Assembly (NCBI GenBank): GCA_009741485.1
Contig: CM019219.1
Span: forward strand, 2,641,998 to 2,705,997
From: Malurus cyaneus samueli
Lineage: Eukaryota > Chordata > Aves > Passeriformes > Maluridae
Length of the DNA: 64,000 nt
Reading direction: 5' to 3'
Positions 33,707 to 46,500 of this stretch are shown one piece after another (the first letter of the stretch is position 1; every line of letters begins with the position of its first letter). Below the pieces are notes generated by a model. That model saw only the letters and a program-made list of their open reading frames with translations, had not been told where the DNA came from and searched no databases. A program made the position numbers and the translations under genes.

Positions 33707-36700
33707 GTCTTTTAGAAAGGCCCCAGTGCAGAGACAAAGCTATAGCACTGGCTGAGAGCCCCCCACAGCCATTTGTGGTGCTGTAGTTTATTGCAATGAT
33801 TATCATTTCTGTCATTCAGGAAAAAATTGCCCTTTGCCCTTGTGTGGGTCTGTGCAGCTCGAGTTTCCCGCTGTGCTGGGGAGTGTCCCAGTGCCCTTCT
33901 GCTCCCTCCCAGGGACCTGCTCGGCTTCCCCTGCCCTCCCTTAGGCAGCCAGGTCATCCCCAGCAGTCACCATTTCACATTTCCCTGGGTCTTCAATCCC
34001 CTCAGTTGCTCCTGGAGTCTCCTCCAGACCTTGCTCAGAGGTGGGAGGAGGCTCCAGGTGCCCACAGATGTTGTGGAGCTCAGAGCACAGAGGCTGTACC
34101 ATCCCTTCTCCTCCTGGAGACCCCAAATTTATCCAGCCTGTGGACACATCCCTGCATGCCTGGGCAATGTCCTGCACCATGCAGGAGCTTGGGGAGGTGA
34201 CCCTACCTTTGAGGTGAGTGGCTTTTAGGCAATTCAGTTTTTTAAGGTGTATCTGAGCATCTGTAAGCAGCTGTGCTGATTGTTTCTCTCCGTTCTGTGT
34301 TACCAGCTTGTTCTCTGTGTTTTGCACTTTGCTGCTCTCCAGTCACTTACACAGCACTGGTTTTCCCATTTCCTTCCCAATTACTGCCAGAACATTGCAC
34401 GACATGGGGTGACAGTGGCAGCATCACTGCAGGTCTGAGATGTGCCAGTGGAAGTGTGATCAGCCACTGTCACCCATTTCTGTGCCCTTTAATGAGTTTC
34501 TGTTGTACCAGCGCTGCCTTTCACCTGCACAAAGGCTCCAGGTGAGGTGGGAGCTCTTTCTTTGCTGTTGTAATTGTGATTCCTGACTCCCTGACCTTGC
34601 CCTGAAACCAGAGCCATGCTGGGCTCGAGGTGTCTGTCTCCAGGGACCATCACTGGTGATGGCTCACAAGCCTTTCTGCCACAATCTTATAAAATCAAAG
34701 GTGTGAATTTATTTGGAGCTGTTGTTTAAGAAAGGTCTATATTTAGTGCCTGCTGTTTAATATCATTCCAGACTGTTCCTGACAAATGTGACTGTGTGGT
34801 TTTCCTTTCTCCTTAGGACAGTAATGTTTATGCTGTCTGTTTCTTCCTTTTCTTCATCCTGGCTAATGCTCCCACCATTTTTTCTGTTGTCAGTGGGACT
34901 TCTTGTTGTCCTCAATATCTACAAAAACCCCTCTATCTTGTTTTCTAACAGAACCTGAACTTGCAGCCTCATTCATTGAAGGTGTTGGCATTATTTTAGG
35001 AACTTCATCACAGTTTACAGATTCAGGATTCATTAATTCCTCCTCTCATTAGGGATGCGAGTCGCTACATGTTTTTTCCATGTGATGAAGGTGGGCATTT
35101 TTGATGCCCTATTTGTCCTGGGCAATCATTCGTGTTTGTGCACTGACAGAGTACCTGGCGTGGTTCCCTTGCTGGCAGCCGTGGAGCAGGGATGGGATGC
35201 AGCATTTGGGTCAGTTCTCCTCAGGATGCTGTTTTGGGAGTGGGCTCTGTGGTTCACACCTCCGTCCCCTGGGCTTCCCCTTCCCTTGTTTCTCTCCTGA
35301 TTTTCACCTGTGGCATGAGACAAAGGGATATATGGAGACTATCCAGGTCCTATGGGGTGGAAAATGCACATTTTTAATTTTTTTTCCCCCTTTACTGCTC
35401 CATGTTCACACTGTCATAAATGAGCTCGAGGAAGCTTGGGCAGGTCTGTGTTTCTGCCAGTTAAATAAAACCAGGGCTGTTTGCATTTCCACTTAACTTT
35501 TAAAAAAATTTTCCTTGCCTCCAAGCTGGGCTGCAAAATCTGGGCTTTTATGGATGTTAAGCTACAAGGAGCTCATCCTGCCTTACTTCATGGAAATCAG
35601 GGATATTTCCAGGGGTGAAGCATCCCAGTTCTGGGAAAATTGTCCTCTCTGGGCATTACCTCTCTGTCTGGGCAATGCCCTGGTGGGGTACCTTTCTTTG
35701 GGGCCGTGGTGCCTTGGGTTTCCCAAAGTTTGCAGAGTCACAGGAGGCAGCATCTCCCTGCTGACCTTCAGGGATGGAGCCAAACCTGGGGAAGCTTTGG
35801 GCTCTACGTGCTGCTGATCACCTCTCAGGAGCAGAGAGGGTATTACAGCCACAGATTCTGTATTATTCCAACCCTGCCAGCGTCTCCCTGTGATATTAAA
35901 ACCAGCAGCTAAAAGCCAGGTCCAGGCTCTGCATGAATGGCTCTGTGGAAATGCTGCCGGGCACGTTTCGGTGCTGCTCTGCCTTTGATTTAGGTGGGTA
36001 AACACAATGAGTGGGTGTTTGCTTTGACTTTCCCTCGCAGCCAAAAACTTCCTTTGAGGGGAGCAGGGCTGTTCCCCATAGCAGCAGCACCGGGAACCCC
36101 CCATTTTCCCCAGGATCAGGATCAGGGATGCCCCGTGCCCAGGGCTGGGAATGGCCCTGGCAGAGCCTGATTTCTGTGGATGTGGCACAGTGACACAGCT
36201 GGGATGATGCTGCAGGAAGGACATCCTTGGATTTTGTAGGCATCTCCCCCTGCTTGTCCTACACTCTGCTCCCTTTGAAACTTCTCAAAATCACCTCCAG
36301 CTTTGGCTGCACCGGGATGTCTCTGGGATCAGACAGCCTTTGCTGTGGTGGGTGGTCACTGGGGGATCCAGGGTGGGTGCTGCCCCAGGAAAAGCCCCCT
36401 CTGCTCATCACACATTCCCCCATCTCCACCAGAACTACCAAACCCGGCTCCTTGGCATCCCCTGCACGTAGGAGCCGTCTTGTGGTAACAGATTGTTGTG
36501 TATTTAATGAACCCGAGGAAAAACAAGAAATGTGGAGGCTGCGGGGCGATGCGAGTTTGCTGTGCAGTCTGCCAGATTCACGCTCCTTCAGACAACTCAC
36601 AGATGTTTGGCTGCTCGTTCCTTAAAGAGATTTGTGGGAGATGCAGGGCTCGGAAATTCATGGGGGGAAGGAGGTGGCAGCGTGGCAAAGGTCTCCTGCC

Positions 36701-37523
36701 CTGGAGGGCTCCCTCCCTCCCTCCCTCTGCTGTCCCCTGGACACTGTTGATGGCAACAGAGGGACAAACAGCAGGAAAAGTGCCTTTTGGTCGCTAGGAG
36801 GATTAATAAAGGCTCCAGGTTCATCTTTCAGCAGCCCAGGAGCTCTTTGAAAGCCTTTTCTCAGCTGAGGAATGAACCCCAGAGCCAAAGGGCTTTGGTC
36901 TAATGCAAACAGTATAGGGTGTGCAGGTGACAGCAGGCACGTGTGTCACCCTGTGTGGGCATGGTGACCATCCGCTGAAAACATCTGAAATTCTTTTAAC
37001 ATTGCCTGCTGAGTTCAGGGAGATAACTTCAACTTTTGGAAGGTTCTAAGTGATCATTTACTGGGCTTCACATGAGGGTTCTGCAGTCTCAAAGTATTTA
37101 TCCACAAAGGGGAGGCGGTGGAAGATAATGTGGAGTCTGGCAATCGGTCCCTACATCCGATATTTTCCTGCTTTAAATCCAGGTCTGTCCATGAGGCCTG
37201 TCAGCCTCTGCCTGTTCTCCAGCTCAGCCCTGTAGAAAGGAGAAATCTGACTTGCAAGCAGCATCCAAATTGGCTCTGACAGCAATGATGGTGCTGTGGC
37301 TCTTGGCAGGTGTTCCCCAATTACGCAGTGAGATGTCCCAGATCTTGCTCCTGCTCCACCCGGCTGCATTTTTGGGGGGTCACTGATGAGCAGCAGAGTT
37401 GCAGTCAGTGCTGCAGCGCTGAGTTTGCTTTGCAACTTCAAGATTTGCTTCTCACAGGAACTTTGAGAGTTCTGGAGCCAGCAAGGAAGCCTGGGCTGGC
37501 TGAAAATTCCCCCTGACTGAGGA

Positions 37524-37690
37524 TGGTGAGGCCCTGGCACAGGGTGCCCAGAGAAGCTGTGGCTGCCCCTGGATCCTTGGCAGTGCCCAAGGCCAGGACT
37601 TGGAGCACCCTGGACACATGGAAGCTGTCCCTGCCATTGCAGGGGGTTGGAATGACATGATCTTTACAGTCCCCAAACCATTCAGTGATT
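37524..37690 (+). repeat. CR1 LINE, 3' end
   Basis: Contains GAGGCCCTGGCACAGGGTGC, CAGAGAAGCTGTGGCTGCCC and TGGAAGCTGTCCCTGCCATT, ending ATTCAGTGATTC. Confidence 0.9.
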
Positions 37691-38359
37691 CCAGCCCTGA
37701 GAGCTGTTTTGTCTGTGAGCAGATGGAGGTTATTTCACAGGGGCAGGTGTTCCCAGGGCTGCATGTGCTGTTTGAAGTTGTTTGTGCTTGAGAAGTGAGT
37801 CAGTAAAAGCGGTGTGGTGGGGCCATTTACCTTCTCCAGATCAGACATCCCAGGCTGTGTGTGGGGAAAGAAAATAAGGAAGAAACAAGAATTGTGTTTT
37901 TGTGTCTGTTTACTAGAGCATGCTCTGAGCGGTAATTAAAAGTAAACCCGGGCTCTGCTGCCTTGTTCAGCATCCCCAGTTGTCGAGATGAAGCAGCCAA
38001 GGCAATTCTCAATTCAGCAATTCCTCAGCTTTTGGGAGCGTGGCCAACACTCACAGTGTCTCACAGACCACTGCAAATTCTTGTAATAAATCTCCCGAGC
38101 GGGGCGGCGGGGGAAACCCGCAGAAAGGTGAGATGGTTTGTTGGAACGGCCGGCTGGGCTGCTGCTGCTGCTTCAGCTGCTCTTCTACTCCAGAGACAAC
38201 CCTGGAGTTGCCATTCTTCCATGGAAATGCCACTCAAAGATGGAAGCAGTCCCCTGATGAGTGGAATAGGCAACGATTACAGGTTTGCTCAAAGAAAATG
38301 TGTCATTTCTGTGGTTATTGGGGTTGGGATCTTCCTGTAGGCTCTGTCTGCATCACCCA

Positions 38360-38505
38360 CACTTCCAGGGATGGGGCAGCCACAGCTTCTCTGAGCCTGT
38401 GCCAGGGCCTCACCACCCTCACAGGGAACATTTTTTTCCTAATATCTAACCCAAGCCTACTCTCTTTCAGAGTGAAGCCATCCCCCCTTGTCCTGACACT
38501 TCCCA
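38360..38505 (-). repeat. CR1 LINE fragment, reverse orientation
   Basis: Complement of CR1: GGGGCAGCCACAGCTTCTCT, CTCACCACCCTCACAGGGAA, TTTCCTAATATCTAACCCAA. Confidence 0.8.
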
Positions 38506-38522
38506 TGGCTCCTCGCTTGCAC

Positions 38523-38540
38523 CTCTCTCTCTCTCTCTCT
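38523..38540. repeat. CT microsatellite
   Basis: Nine CT dinucleotides directly after a decayed CR1 fragment. Confidence 0.85.
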
Positions 38541-41500
38541 GGTCGCTGTTTTGCAATGACTAATTTTGCTTTCTTCTTTTCCTTTTCAGTTGCCAGGGAG
38601 GAAAAGGCAAAGTCACTGCCCAGCACCATTTCCTTCGAGCTAAAGATGTTGAGACAAAGCACCTCTGCCCCTGCCCTGTCCTTTCAGTCCTTCCGCTGCT
38701 GCTGTGTTCGGGACTCATTCCCCTGCCACTCCTACTCCCTAAGAGCACGGGGGCAATAAACCTTTTACTCAAGTAGATGGTGTGTCATTCTCCTTGATTC
38801 CTCTTTATTCTTTTCTTTGTGAGAGCTTGCTTGTAGCTGAAGTTCAACCCAAGCACAGATCTGGGTATGAGCTTGGATTTGAGGCTCTCCTTGGAGTTTG
38901 GGGGTGTTTGGATGATGTGTGGTTTGGGGTTGCAGTGCTGGGGTCACGCTGCCTTTGTGTGGCTTTGCTGTCAGGCTGGGGCAGTACCCAGGCACGTGGA
39001 GCAATGGATAGGATTGGAATAACAGAGTTTTATTTGCTCAGTGATTGTTTATGGCTGTGGGCAGGACTCTGGAATGTCGGCTGTTCCTGGGAGCCAGGGC
39101 TGCTCTCAGGCTGCACGTGGTGGCTGCACATGGCATTTGTGGTTCCTCACGGGATGGCTGCTGGCACGGGACACCTGCAGCTCCTGCTGGCTGGGGATTT
39201 ATTGGTGTGGCTGCAGATGGCAGCTCCATCCAGGCTGTCCTGCACTGGCACAATTCTGGGCTGTGTTGGTGAGAGCCTCTGTGATGCTGTTGGCCGTAAG
39301 CACTGAGCTCATGTGGTTCCTGAAGCTGTGCAGACCCACAGAGCCATGCTCAGACACTGCTTTCATTAATTAGTGCTGAAAGCCTGTCCTTGTCTTGTTA
39401 GCCCTGGGAAAGCCTTGTCTGGGTGCAAACAGGAGCCAGAGGAAGACATTTCCTCATTCCTGTCCTTTGGCTGAGCACCTGGAGTGTGGGACAGCACGAG
39501 ACTTTTCCAGGCAGGAGTGGAGCCCGTGTGGGAGCCGTGGTCTCTCCTGGATGGTGTTTGCCCTTCCAGCAGCTCGGGAGGATCCTGTGGAGCTGGAGGA
39601 GCTGACTGCAGGCTCAGGGTGAGGTGACAGGGCTGCAGGATTTCTCCTCCCAGGGCTCTTTTCCCCTCAAAGGAGTCCCAGGGATGATCCTGACACGGCT
39701 GCCTCCGTGGAAATTCAGTCCTTGGAAAGTCATGTGCTCTGACTCGTGATCCTCTTTGCTCAGGACTAGCCCACTGGGCATTTTCAGAGTGTAAAAGCCT
39801 CTCCTCTGGCCCTGAATGTCTTCTTCTACATTTTTTGGAGCTTTTTACCCCCTAAATAAATTCAATGTTCTCTAATGACACAGAATAATGCTCAAGCAAG
39901 GGGAACAAGGTGCCCAGAGCTGAGCCCACTCAGCCCTGCTGCAGAAGGCAAATTATTGCTCGAGTGAGGGAATAAACCCAGACTCAGCTACATGCAAATG
40001 ATAGGCTTCATGGATTTTTTCCAAATTCATAATGCAATAAATCAACAAATTGAAGATGTACTCCCTGGCATGGTCCAAAGCCTGAGGGTGAGGCAGGCTG
40101 TGCCACGAGGAGATTCAGTGTAGTCCCAAATCACTTCTAAGAAGTGGAAGGATGGGGAGAGAGACAAGGTTTTTAGTTTGGGTGAATATTGCAATGTTAT
40201 GCTCGCAGAAAACCTTAAACCCCAAAATCTCCAATTACAGTCCCCAGTTTTGGTTATTTCCCCATTTTTTTGTGCTTCCCTCTAGGGTTTGGGAGGGGAT
40301 GACCAGTTGTGGTGTGCCTGGTCCCAACTGTAGTCTGCATGGAGAAATCAAGATTTCTTGCGCCTCATGAAGTGAGTTTCTGTTTCACTGATGAGAGTGA
40401 GAGGGAGGTGAAGCCCTAGAATCATGCTCAGAGTTTGGCCTGGAGGGATTAAGTTTGGTTCTTCAGACATCTAAACTGCTTTGAATAAACTCCAGAAGTC
40501 CCTCCAGAAGTGACTCCTTGCTCAGCCGTTTTCCTCAAGCACAGCACAGGGGATGGTGCTGGGTTGGGGTGGGGAGTGAGGTCCTTGGTGGGTAATGGCT
40601 TCTTTATTTGGTACTTGGAGCAGCATTAAAATTCCTTTTGTGCTCCTTACTTTGTGCCTTACAAAATTCCCCAGAGTTTACCTTTCAAGCCCGTGGATGG
40701 GAGTTGGATCATTCAGATTAATTTTTTCTCCAAGCCCAGCACTCCATGGCTGTGATGCTGTGAGGAAAGCAGCTCTAGGGGAACCTCTTCCCATCTCTGA
40801 CACTGCAAAGATCACTCGATCTTTTCTGTTTGGTCTGTGGTTTGAACCATGGAAAAAGCAGGATTTGCTAAAATTTGGGGGTTTCTGTGCTCTAGAACTT
40901 CTGGTGGGCTCTTCACACAGCTCAGGAGATTGTGTCAGTCCCAGTGGCCACAGCTCGAGTCTAAACTTAACCTTGACATCATGATGGAGGTAGTTCCTTT
41001 ATCTGATTGGAGGAAATACATTTCTTAGAGTAATTAATGGTCCCTGAAGAGTATCTTTTTGTTATCATGTGTGTGTGTGTGGAAGCGTCCAGTCTATAAA
41101 TACACCGTGGTTTCCTCCTCAGCATCAACAGGGCCATCCTGGCCCTGCAGGTTGTGTCCCATGGCACTTGTTTGCATGGAGAGGATGTGGCAGGGCAGCA
41201 CCGTGCGTCAGGAGCTCTGTGAGGCAGGATGGGGAGCCACAGATCACGTTTCACTGCAAAGTTTCCCTTTTTATTGCAGTTTCTCCTTGGGGATGGTTCC
41301 AAAACCCAGCCAAGATTAGCTGATACCTGCAAGGGCGCCTCGGCCCTGATGTTGGGGGGTGGTGGCTGCCAGCTTGGCAGCAGTTTGCTGTGTTCCTGTC
41401 ATTAGGGCTGTGTTAATTGCAGGGGATGCAGGAGCAGGGAGAGGGAGGTGTGATGGTGTGATGGTGTGATGGAGTTGCATCCCTGCTCCTGCCCGGCTGT

Positions 41501-41734
41501 GCACCAGAGACTGCTGCTGCTGCAGCATTCACCATCACCTCAGGGAAGGGTAAATATTGCTGAGGAGATCTCACCTGGTGAATGAGGAGCTCTACTCAGC
41601 TGCTTTCAGGCTGCTCTGAAGATTTTTTTGGTGTTTGTGCCAGCAGTGGCTGCGGTGCCCTCCCAGCACAGGGAATGTGGCACTGCTGTCCCTGTGTTGG
41701 GATCAGGGACAGCTCAGATTGTGACAAAAAGGAA

Positions 41735-41950
41735 GGACAGAATGAGAGAATGCTGTGCTTTGGGATGCACCTTAAAGCCCATCTCATTCCACCCCCTGCC
41801 TTAGACACCTTTCACCATCCCAGGCTGCTCCCAGCCCCAATGTCCAGCCAGGGATCCAGGGGCAGCCACAGCTTCTCTGGGCACCCTGTGCCAGGGCTGC
41901 CCACCCTACAGGGAACAATTCCTGCCCAATATCCCATCCATCCCTGCTCA
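41735..41950 (-). repeat. CR1 LINE fragment, reverse orientation
   Basis: Complement of CR1 with CCTTAAAGCCCATCTCATTC, GGGGCAGCCACAGCTTCTCT and AGGGAACAATTCCTGCCCAA. It carries the same internal pieces as the copies at 12722 and 60437. Confidence 0.9.
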
Positions 41951-42786
41951 CAAACTATGTGTCATTCTGACAGCCTGAAATGCGTACTTTTCTATTTGAC
42001 AATTTTCATTTGGTCCCTGGGCTGCCCAGAGGTTTATGATGGAGTTACCAGTAAATATAAATTATGAACCCACCAATATCCCACAGAAAGCTGGAGACTG
42101 TACCAGGCACCCTTGAGAACAGTAAATCTTCGGAAAATGTATTGATTCCCAATCTTGGCTTTGCACTCTGGATGAACTTTGTCCTCATAAAATAATAGAA
42201 GGTGATTTTTCTTTACCAGCCAGCTGGCCTTTAAATGAGCTACTCTGAACACCACGGCAAGCTCTAATCACAGTAAACACAGGATGGTTTAGGAGCTGGG
42301 AAGAGCAGCCCTATCAGATCAGAATAAGGGTTAATACTCAGTAGAATATTCTCATCTATTGTCCTTAAATATCACAATTGGCTTTGGCTGGATGGTACAA
42401 GATCAGTGTTTTATTCTCTTTGGGCTGTGTGAATGCTGGGTTTGGTTGTTTGCATTAACTGCAAAGCAGCAAAATAGCCAAACAGGATTAGGGGAGTGAT
42501 TTGGGGAAAACGCTGATTTCGGTAATCAGATTTGATTTGCAATCTGTCTGCTCTACAAGGGAATAAGTCTGCTGGGGAGGATGCCAGGAGCTGAGGCATG
42601 GTCAGGGCTGGGTAGTGTGTATGATCCTGGCTAAAAGTTTGTGTTTTAAGAGCCTCCTTATTGTCCATCTTTCAGCTTTTCCTACCTTAAACGCCTAAAA
42701 TTAGGCAAGGATCAGGAGGCATGGTGTGGCCCTTGGGATTTCAGGGCAAGGAGCGCTCTCCTTCCTTGCAGGCAGCTCTTTGCTTT

Positions 42787-42787
<1 letters not shown>

Positions 42788-42839
<52 letters not shown>
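42788..42839. repeat. 52-base T homopolymer
   Basis: An uninterrupted T run from 42788 to 42839, flanked by GCTTTG and CCCCTAAAGG. No target-site duplication or retrocopy sequence is recognised next to it. Confidence 0.95.
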
Positions 42840-43360
42840 CCCCTAAAGGACTCTTCATAGATTGGGAATCATGGAGTAACTAGGGTGGGATGGGGGCATC
42901 CAGGGGATTTCACAGCCTTAATGATGCTGGAGAGGCTTTTTCTGCTGGACATCTGCTCCCAGCTGCTCTGGTGGCAAGGGCTTCTGTGAGATCGACCCTG
43001 GAGCTTTAAATTAGCTCTTCTTCCAAAGTCTTGGTACCTTCAGTACAGGGGATGGGAGTCCCCTTTCCAAATGGAGAATTCAGAGGGAATTTTGTTCATT
43101 TGACTGGAATAATTGTGTCCTTCCAGATCACCTCGAGTGCCTTGTGTGCTTGCACAGCTCCTGTCAGTGCTTTGTGATGTGAAACACCTCTGTGCTGATG
43201 GGGAGCAGAGGGACATCAGCAGTGCTTGAAATCCTGAAATAAACTCTCCTCTCGAGCAGCCACCATCAGGGTGGTTTTTGGGTTTTTTTGGGCAGTGTTT
43301 TCCCCTTGCCCATCCCTCCAGGCAAGTCCCCTAAAGCTGTTCCTCTGTTTCTCTGTGCAG

Positions 43361-43588
43361 TTTCCACACTCTGAGGCTGCCCCTGCACATCCCCCGAGGA
43401 GCTGGCGGGGCCCAGCCTTTCCTGGGGGAACATGGACTGAAAAAGGAGCTTTGCCAGCCCCCAGCTGCCAGCACCCTTTGCCTGGACCCTGATGGACTCG
43501 GAGGCAGGACTGCATTACCATGGTGATGATCTTAACCAAAACTCGGGAAAACAAAGGTGCTGACTCCGTAACACGCAGGACTGAGCTG
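43361..43588 (+). CDS. FAM53B: FAM53B exon 2: 5' UTR then start codon (coding 43520-43588)
   Basis: A strong acceptor (TTTCTCTGTGCAG) ends at 43360 and the donor GTAAGC follows 43588. The ATG at 43520 in context TTACCATGG opens MVMILTKTRENKGADSVTRR and then TEL, 23 codons. The start resembles the MVM/MVTLIT openings of the FAM53 family. The bases before the ATG would be 5' UTR. Confidence 0.85.
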
Positions 43589-46500
43589 GTAAGCTTTGTG
43601 AAATCTCTGTTCCAAACTGTTTCACTGCCAAGAACTTTGCTGCAGATTTATTAAAAGGGTTTTCTGTCCTGCAGGGATGGATCTTTAGATGGTTTGTAGC
43701 ACTGCTTTCTATCCAGCTGCATTAATATCCAAAGAGCAGGTGGTTAGGAAAGGATTGGAGTGCTGTGGCTTTTGCATGTGTGGATTTCAGTCAGCATCCA
43801 GTGGGATAAATTGTATAAAAAAAGCAAATCAGTGCTGTGAAAAACACAGGTGAGAAGTTGCTTCACCAACAGCAAACAGATGCTCATCATTAACAGGAGG
43901 ATGAGCAAGAGGGAAGCAGGATTAAGTGGGAGATGGTGAAGGGCAGGGCTGTGGTATTTAATTTCCCTGGGAGCACAGAGAGGTGCAAATCTAACCACGC
44001 TGGATGAGCAGGGAACAACAAAAAGAATAAAAAACAAAGAGAGGCAGCAAGCAGAATAAAGGATGGTGTGAGGGGTGAGTGTAACTGTGGTAGGGGCAAA
44101 TAAGGGGCAGCATTGTCTGGAGGTGGGGTCACAGCAAATGAGGAAGAGCTGCAGGGTGATGAGGAGCTGTCTGTGAAAGGCCAGAGCAATTCTGGTTGGG
44201 GACATTTGTCCCTCTGTCCCCCTGGAGTGATGGTCATGGTCTGAGAAGAAGCTCCACCGAAGGGCAGGGCACTCTGAGAGTCTCAGATAAGGGTGTCAGG
44301 AGCACGGCAGGAAGCAGCTGGCAGGATTCACCATAAATGGGCATTCTGAACATAAAAGAAATAGAAATGCCTGAGTTTGCTGGGGAAACTGCCTGCTGGG
44401 CTCTCCAACAGTGAGCACAGAGTGCTGGGGGGAAGGCAGGCTGTGAACGACACAGGAGAAGGTGAGCAGTGCTAAAATCTGCCTTGAAAGGGTGAAATTT
44501 GGGAAGGATATCAATACATTTAAAGGATATCCTTGCTATAACTCCTGCTGGGAAGGCAGGGAAGGAACCTGATCATCAGTGCCAGCAGTTCCCTGGGAGC
44601 TGTGTGGGGCAGGGGAAGGGACAGTGGCTGCAGAGGGGCAGAGGAGAGCAGTTTGTCCTGCCCCTAAGAGAAGGGCTGGGGGCTGGGGCTGGGGTGATAG
44701 CAGGTGCCAGGGATGCAGAGCTGTGATACAAAACTGCCCTTGGTGTTTGATGAGTGCTTCCTGCAGCTCTGGGCTGGCAGAGGAGGGCAGGGACAAGAAT
44801 GTAGGGACAGGAGGGCAGGGACAGCTCTGGGCTGGGACAGGAGTGCAGGGACAACTCTGTGTACTCAGAGGGAGTTGCTGGGTTGTCCAAGCTGCCAAAC
44901 CAGGGCAGACAATCACAGCAAGGCTGATCCAGAAAAGAAAGCAAGAGCCTTTCTGTTGTCTTCACGGGGAAGGCCAGAAAGCGAAACCTAAAGGAAATGA
45001 ATGTCTGAGCAATGGGGCAGGGTCACCTGCCAACAGCCAATGGGCTCGTTTGGTTCACTTCTCAGCTTGGTATAAAGACAAAATTCCTACAAAATGGTGA
45101 TTATACTCAGTATGGGACATATTCAGACTCCTCTCCCTCCTGCATTCACAGTGTTTGCTCTTTGGGCCTGGCACACAGATGTGCACTGGCACACCCCTGC
45201 CTTCTCTGGTCCCTTTTCCATCTTTGCTCCACTGTGGCTCCTCCTTGGAGACAGCAGCCCATCCTCTCTGCCTCCTGATTAATTCTACTGATGCATCACA
45301 AGGTGGGGCTTCACAGGGGTAGAGATATTCTTAATTCACCTGGAAAACTGGCACAGGCTCCAAAGGTGGCTGATCCTTCTTTACCTTCTCCACATCTACA
45401 CCCCAGAGTTGCTTCCCTATGCTTCTATATTCAATATTTCCAGCTTTCTAAATATGAAGTGGGATCCTTTATTATTATTATTATTTTTGTTTTTCTCATT
45501 ATTCACTGGAGATGCTGTGGCTGCCCCTGGATCCCTGGAAATGTCCAAGACCAGGTTGGACAGGGCTTGGAGCACCCTGGGACAGTGGAAGGTGTCCCTG
45601 CCCAGGCTTTAAGGTCCTTTCCAACCCAAACCATTCTGAGATTCCATAGCTGTGTGAGCAGGGAACATGCAAAACAGGGATCAGGAGGGAATGTGTGAAT
45701 GCAGGGGCCCAGGGCCAGATAAAACACAATTATGGCAGCGCAGATGAACGTGGGGGCCGTGCTGGTGCTTCCCTCAGATGATGGAAAGCCTCAGTCAGAT
45801 GGGATGGCTTTGCCAGGATAGACACTTCAGAAGCCAGAATGTGGATATTTTTAGGGGTAATAAAGGAACAATTAGTACGAAAGTGTGTTTTTGCAGGCAT
45901 AGCTGAAATGGCATGCAGCTGTGGGTAACATATTGATTTATTATATGTGAGCCCATCCATGCTCATTTTTAGAAGGGTGATGGTGTCTCTTAGGCTGTCA
46001 AGAGGAAAATTCTTGGGAGAAAAAGAGTGTAAAAGGCAAGCAGGATTATTCCATACCCACACAGTGGCCTTTCCCCCTATTTTTAGTGCAAATCAGCACA
46101 ATCCAAGTGCAGACTCCCCAGAAGTGCTGAGGTGAGGACTCCTTGCCTTCGAAACACATTATATCCTTAAAAAACCTAAATAGCTGCTTTGTACCTAGAC
46201 AAGGGAGGCCTTAATGAGCTTGGCTGGGGTTCAAGACACCACTTCTGCTGCTTTCTTGCCCGATCCAGGATTAACTCTGAATTGCAGCTTCCAGCTTAGG
46301 TTCTCCAGTTTTGGGTCCCAGGGATGGAGACCTGGCTGCAGCTCTCCCCTGGGTAAGGACTGGCTGCAGCAGCCTTGATCTGCAAGCTCAGGCCTTGACA
46401 AGGACTCTGCACCAAGTGTAATTTAAATTGATTTCACTGAGGAAATGTGACTGGGTCTGTCCTCTGGTCCCTGATCTCCTCGGGGCCGTGTGGCTTCACC

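Larger units (their letters stand above)
27769..43360 (+). other. FAM53B intron 1 (inferred)
   Basis: About 15.6 kb between the CpG island and the exon holding the start codon. It contains CR1 fragments at 32974-33124, 33655-33706, 37524-37690, 38360-38505 and 41735-41950, a T19 tract, a CT microsatellite and a 52-base T tract. No coding exon is supported. Confidence 0.6.

Noticed and set aside
38040..38759. 239-codon plus-strand open frame
   Set aside because: Runs through a reverse CR1 fragment and a CT microsatellite; no family resemblance.
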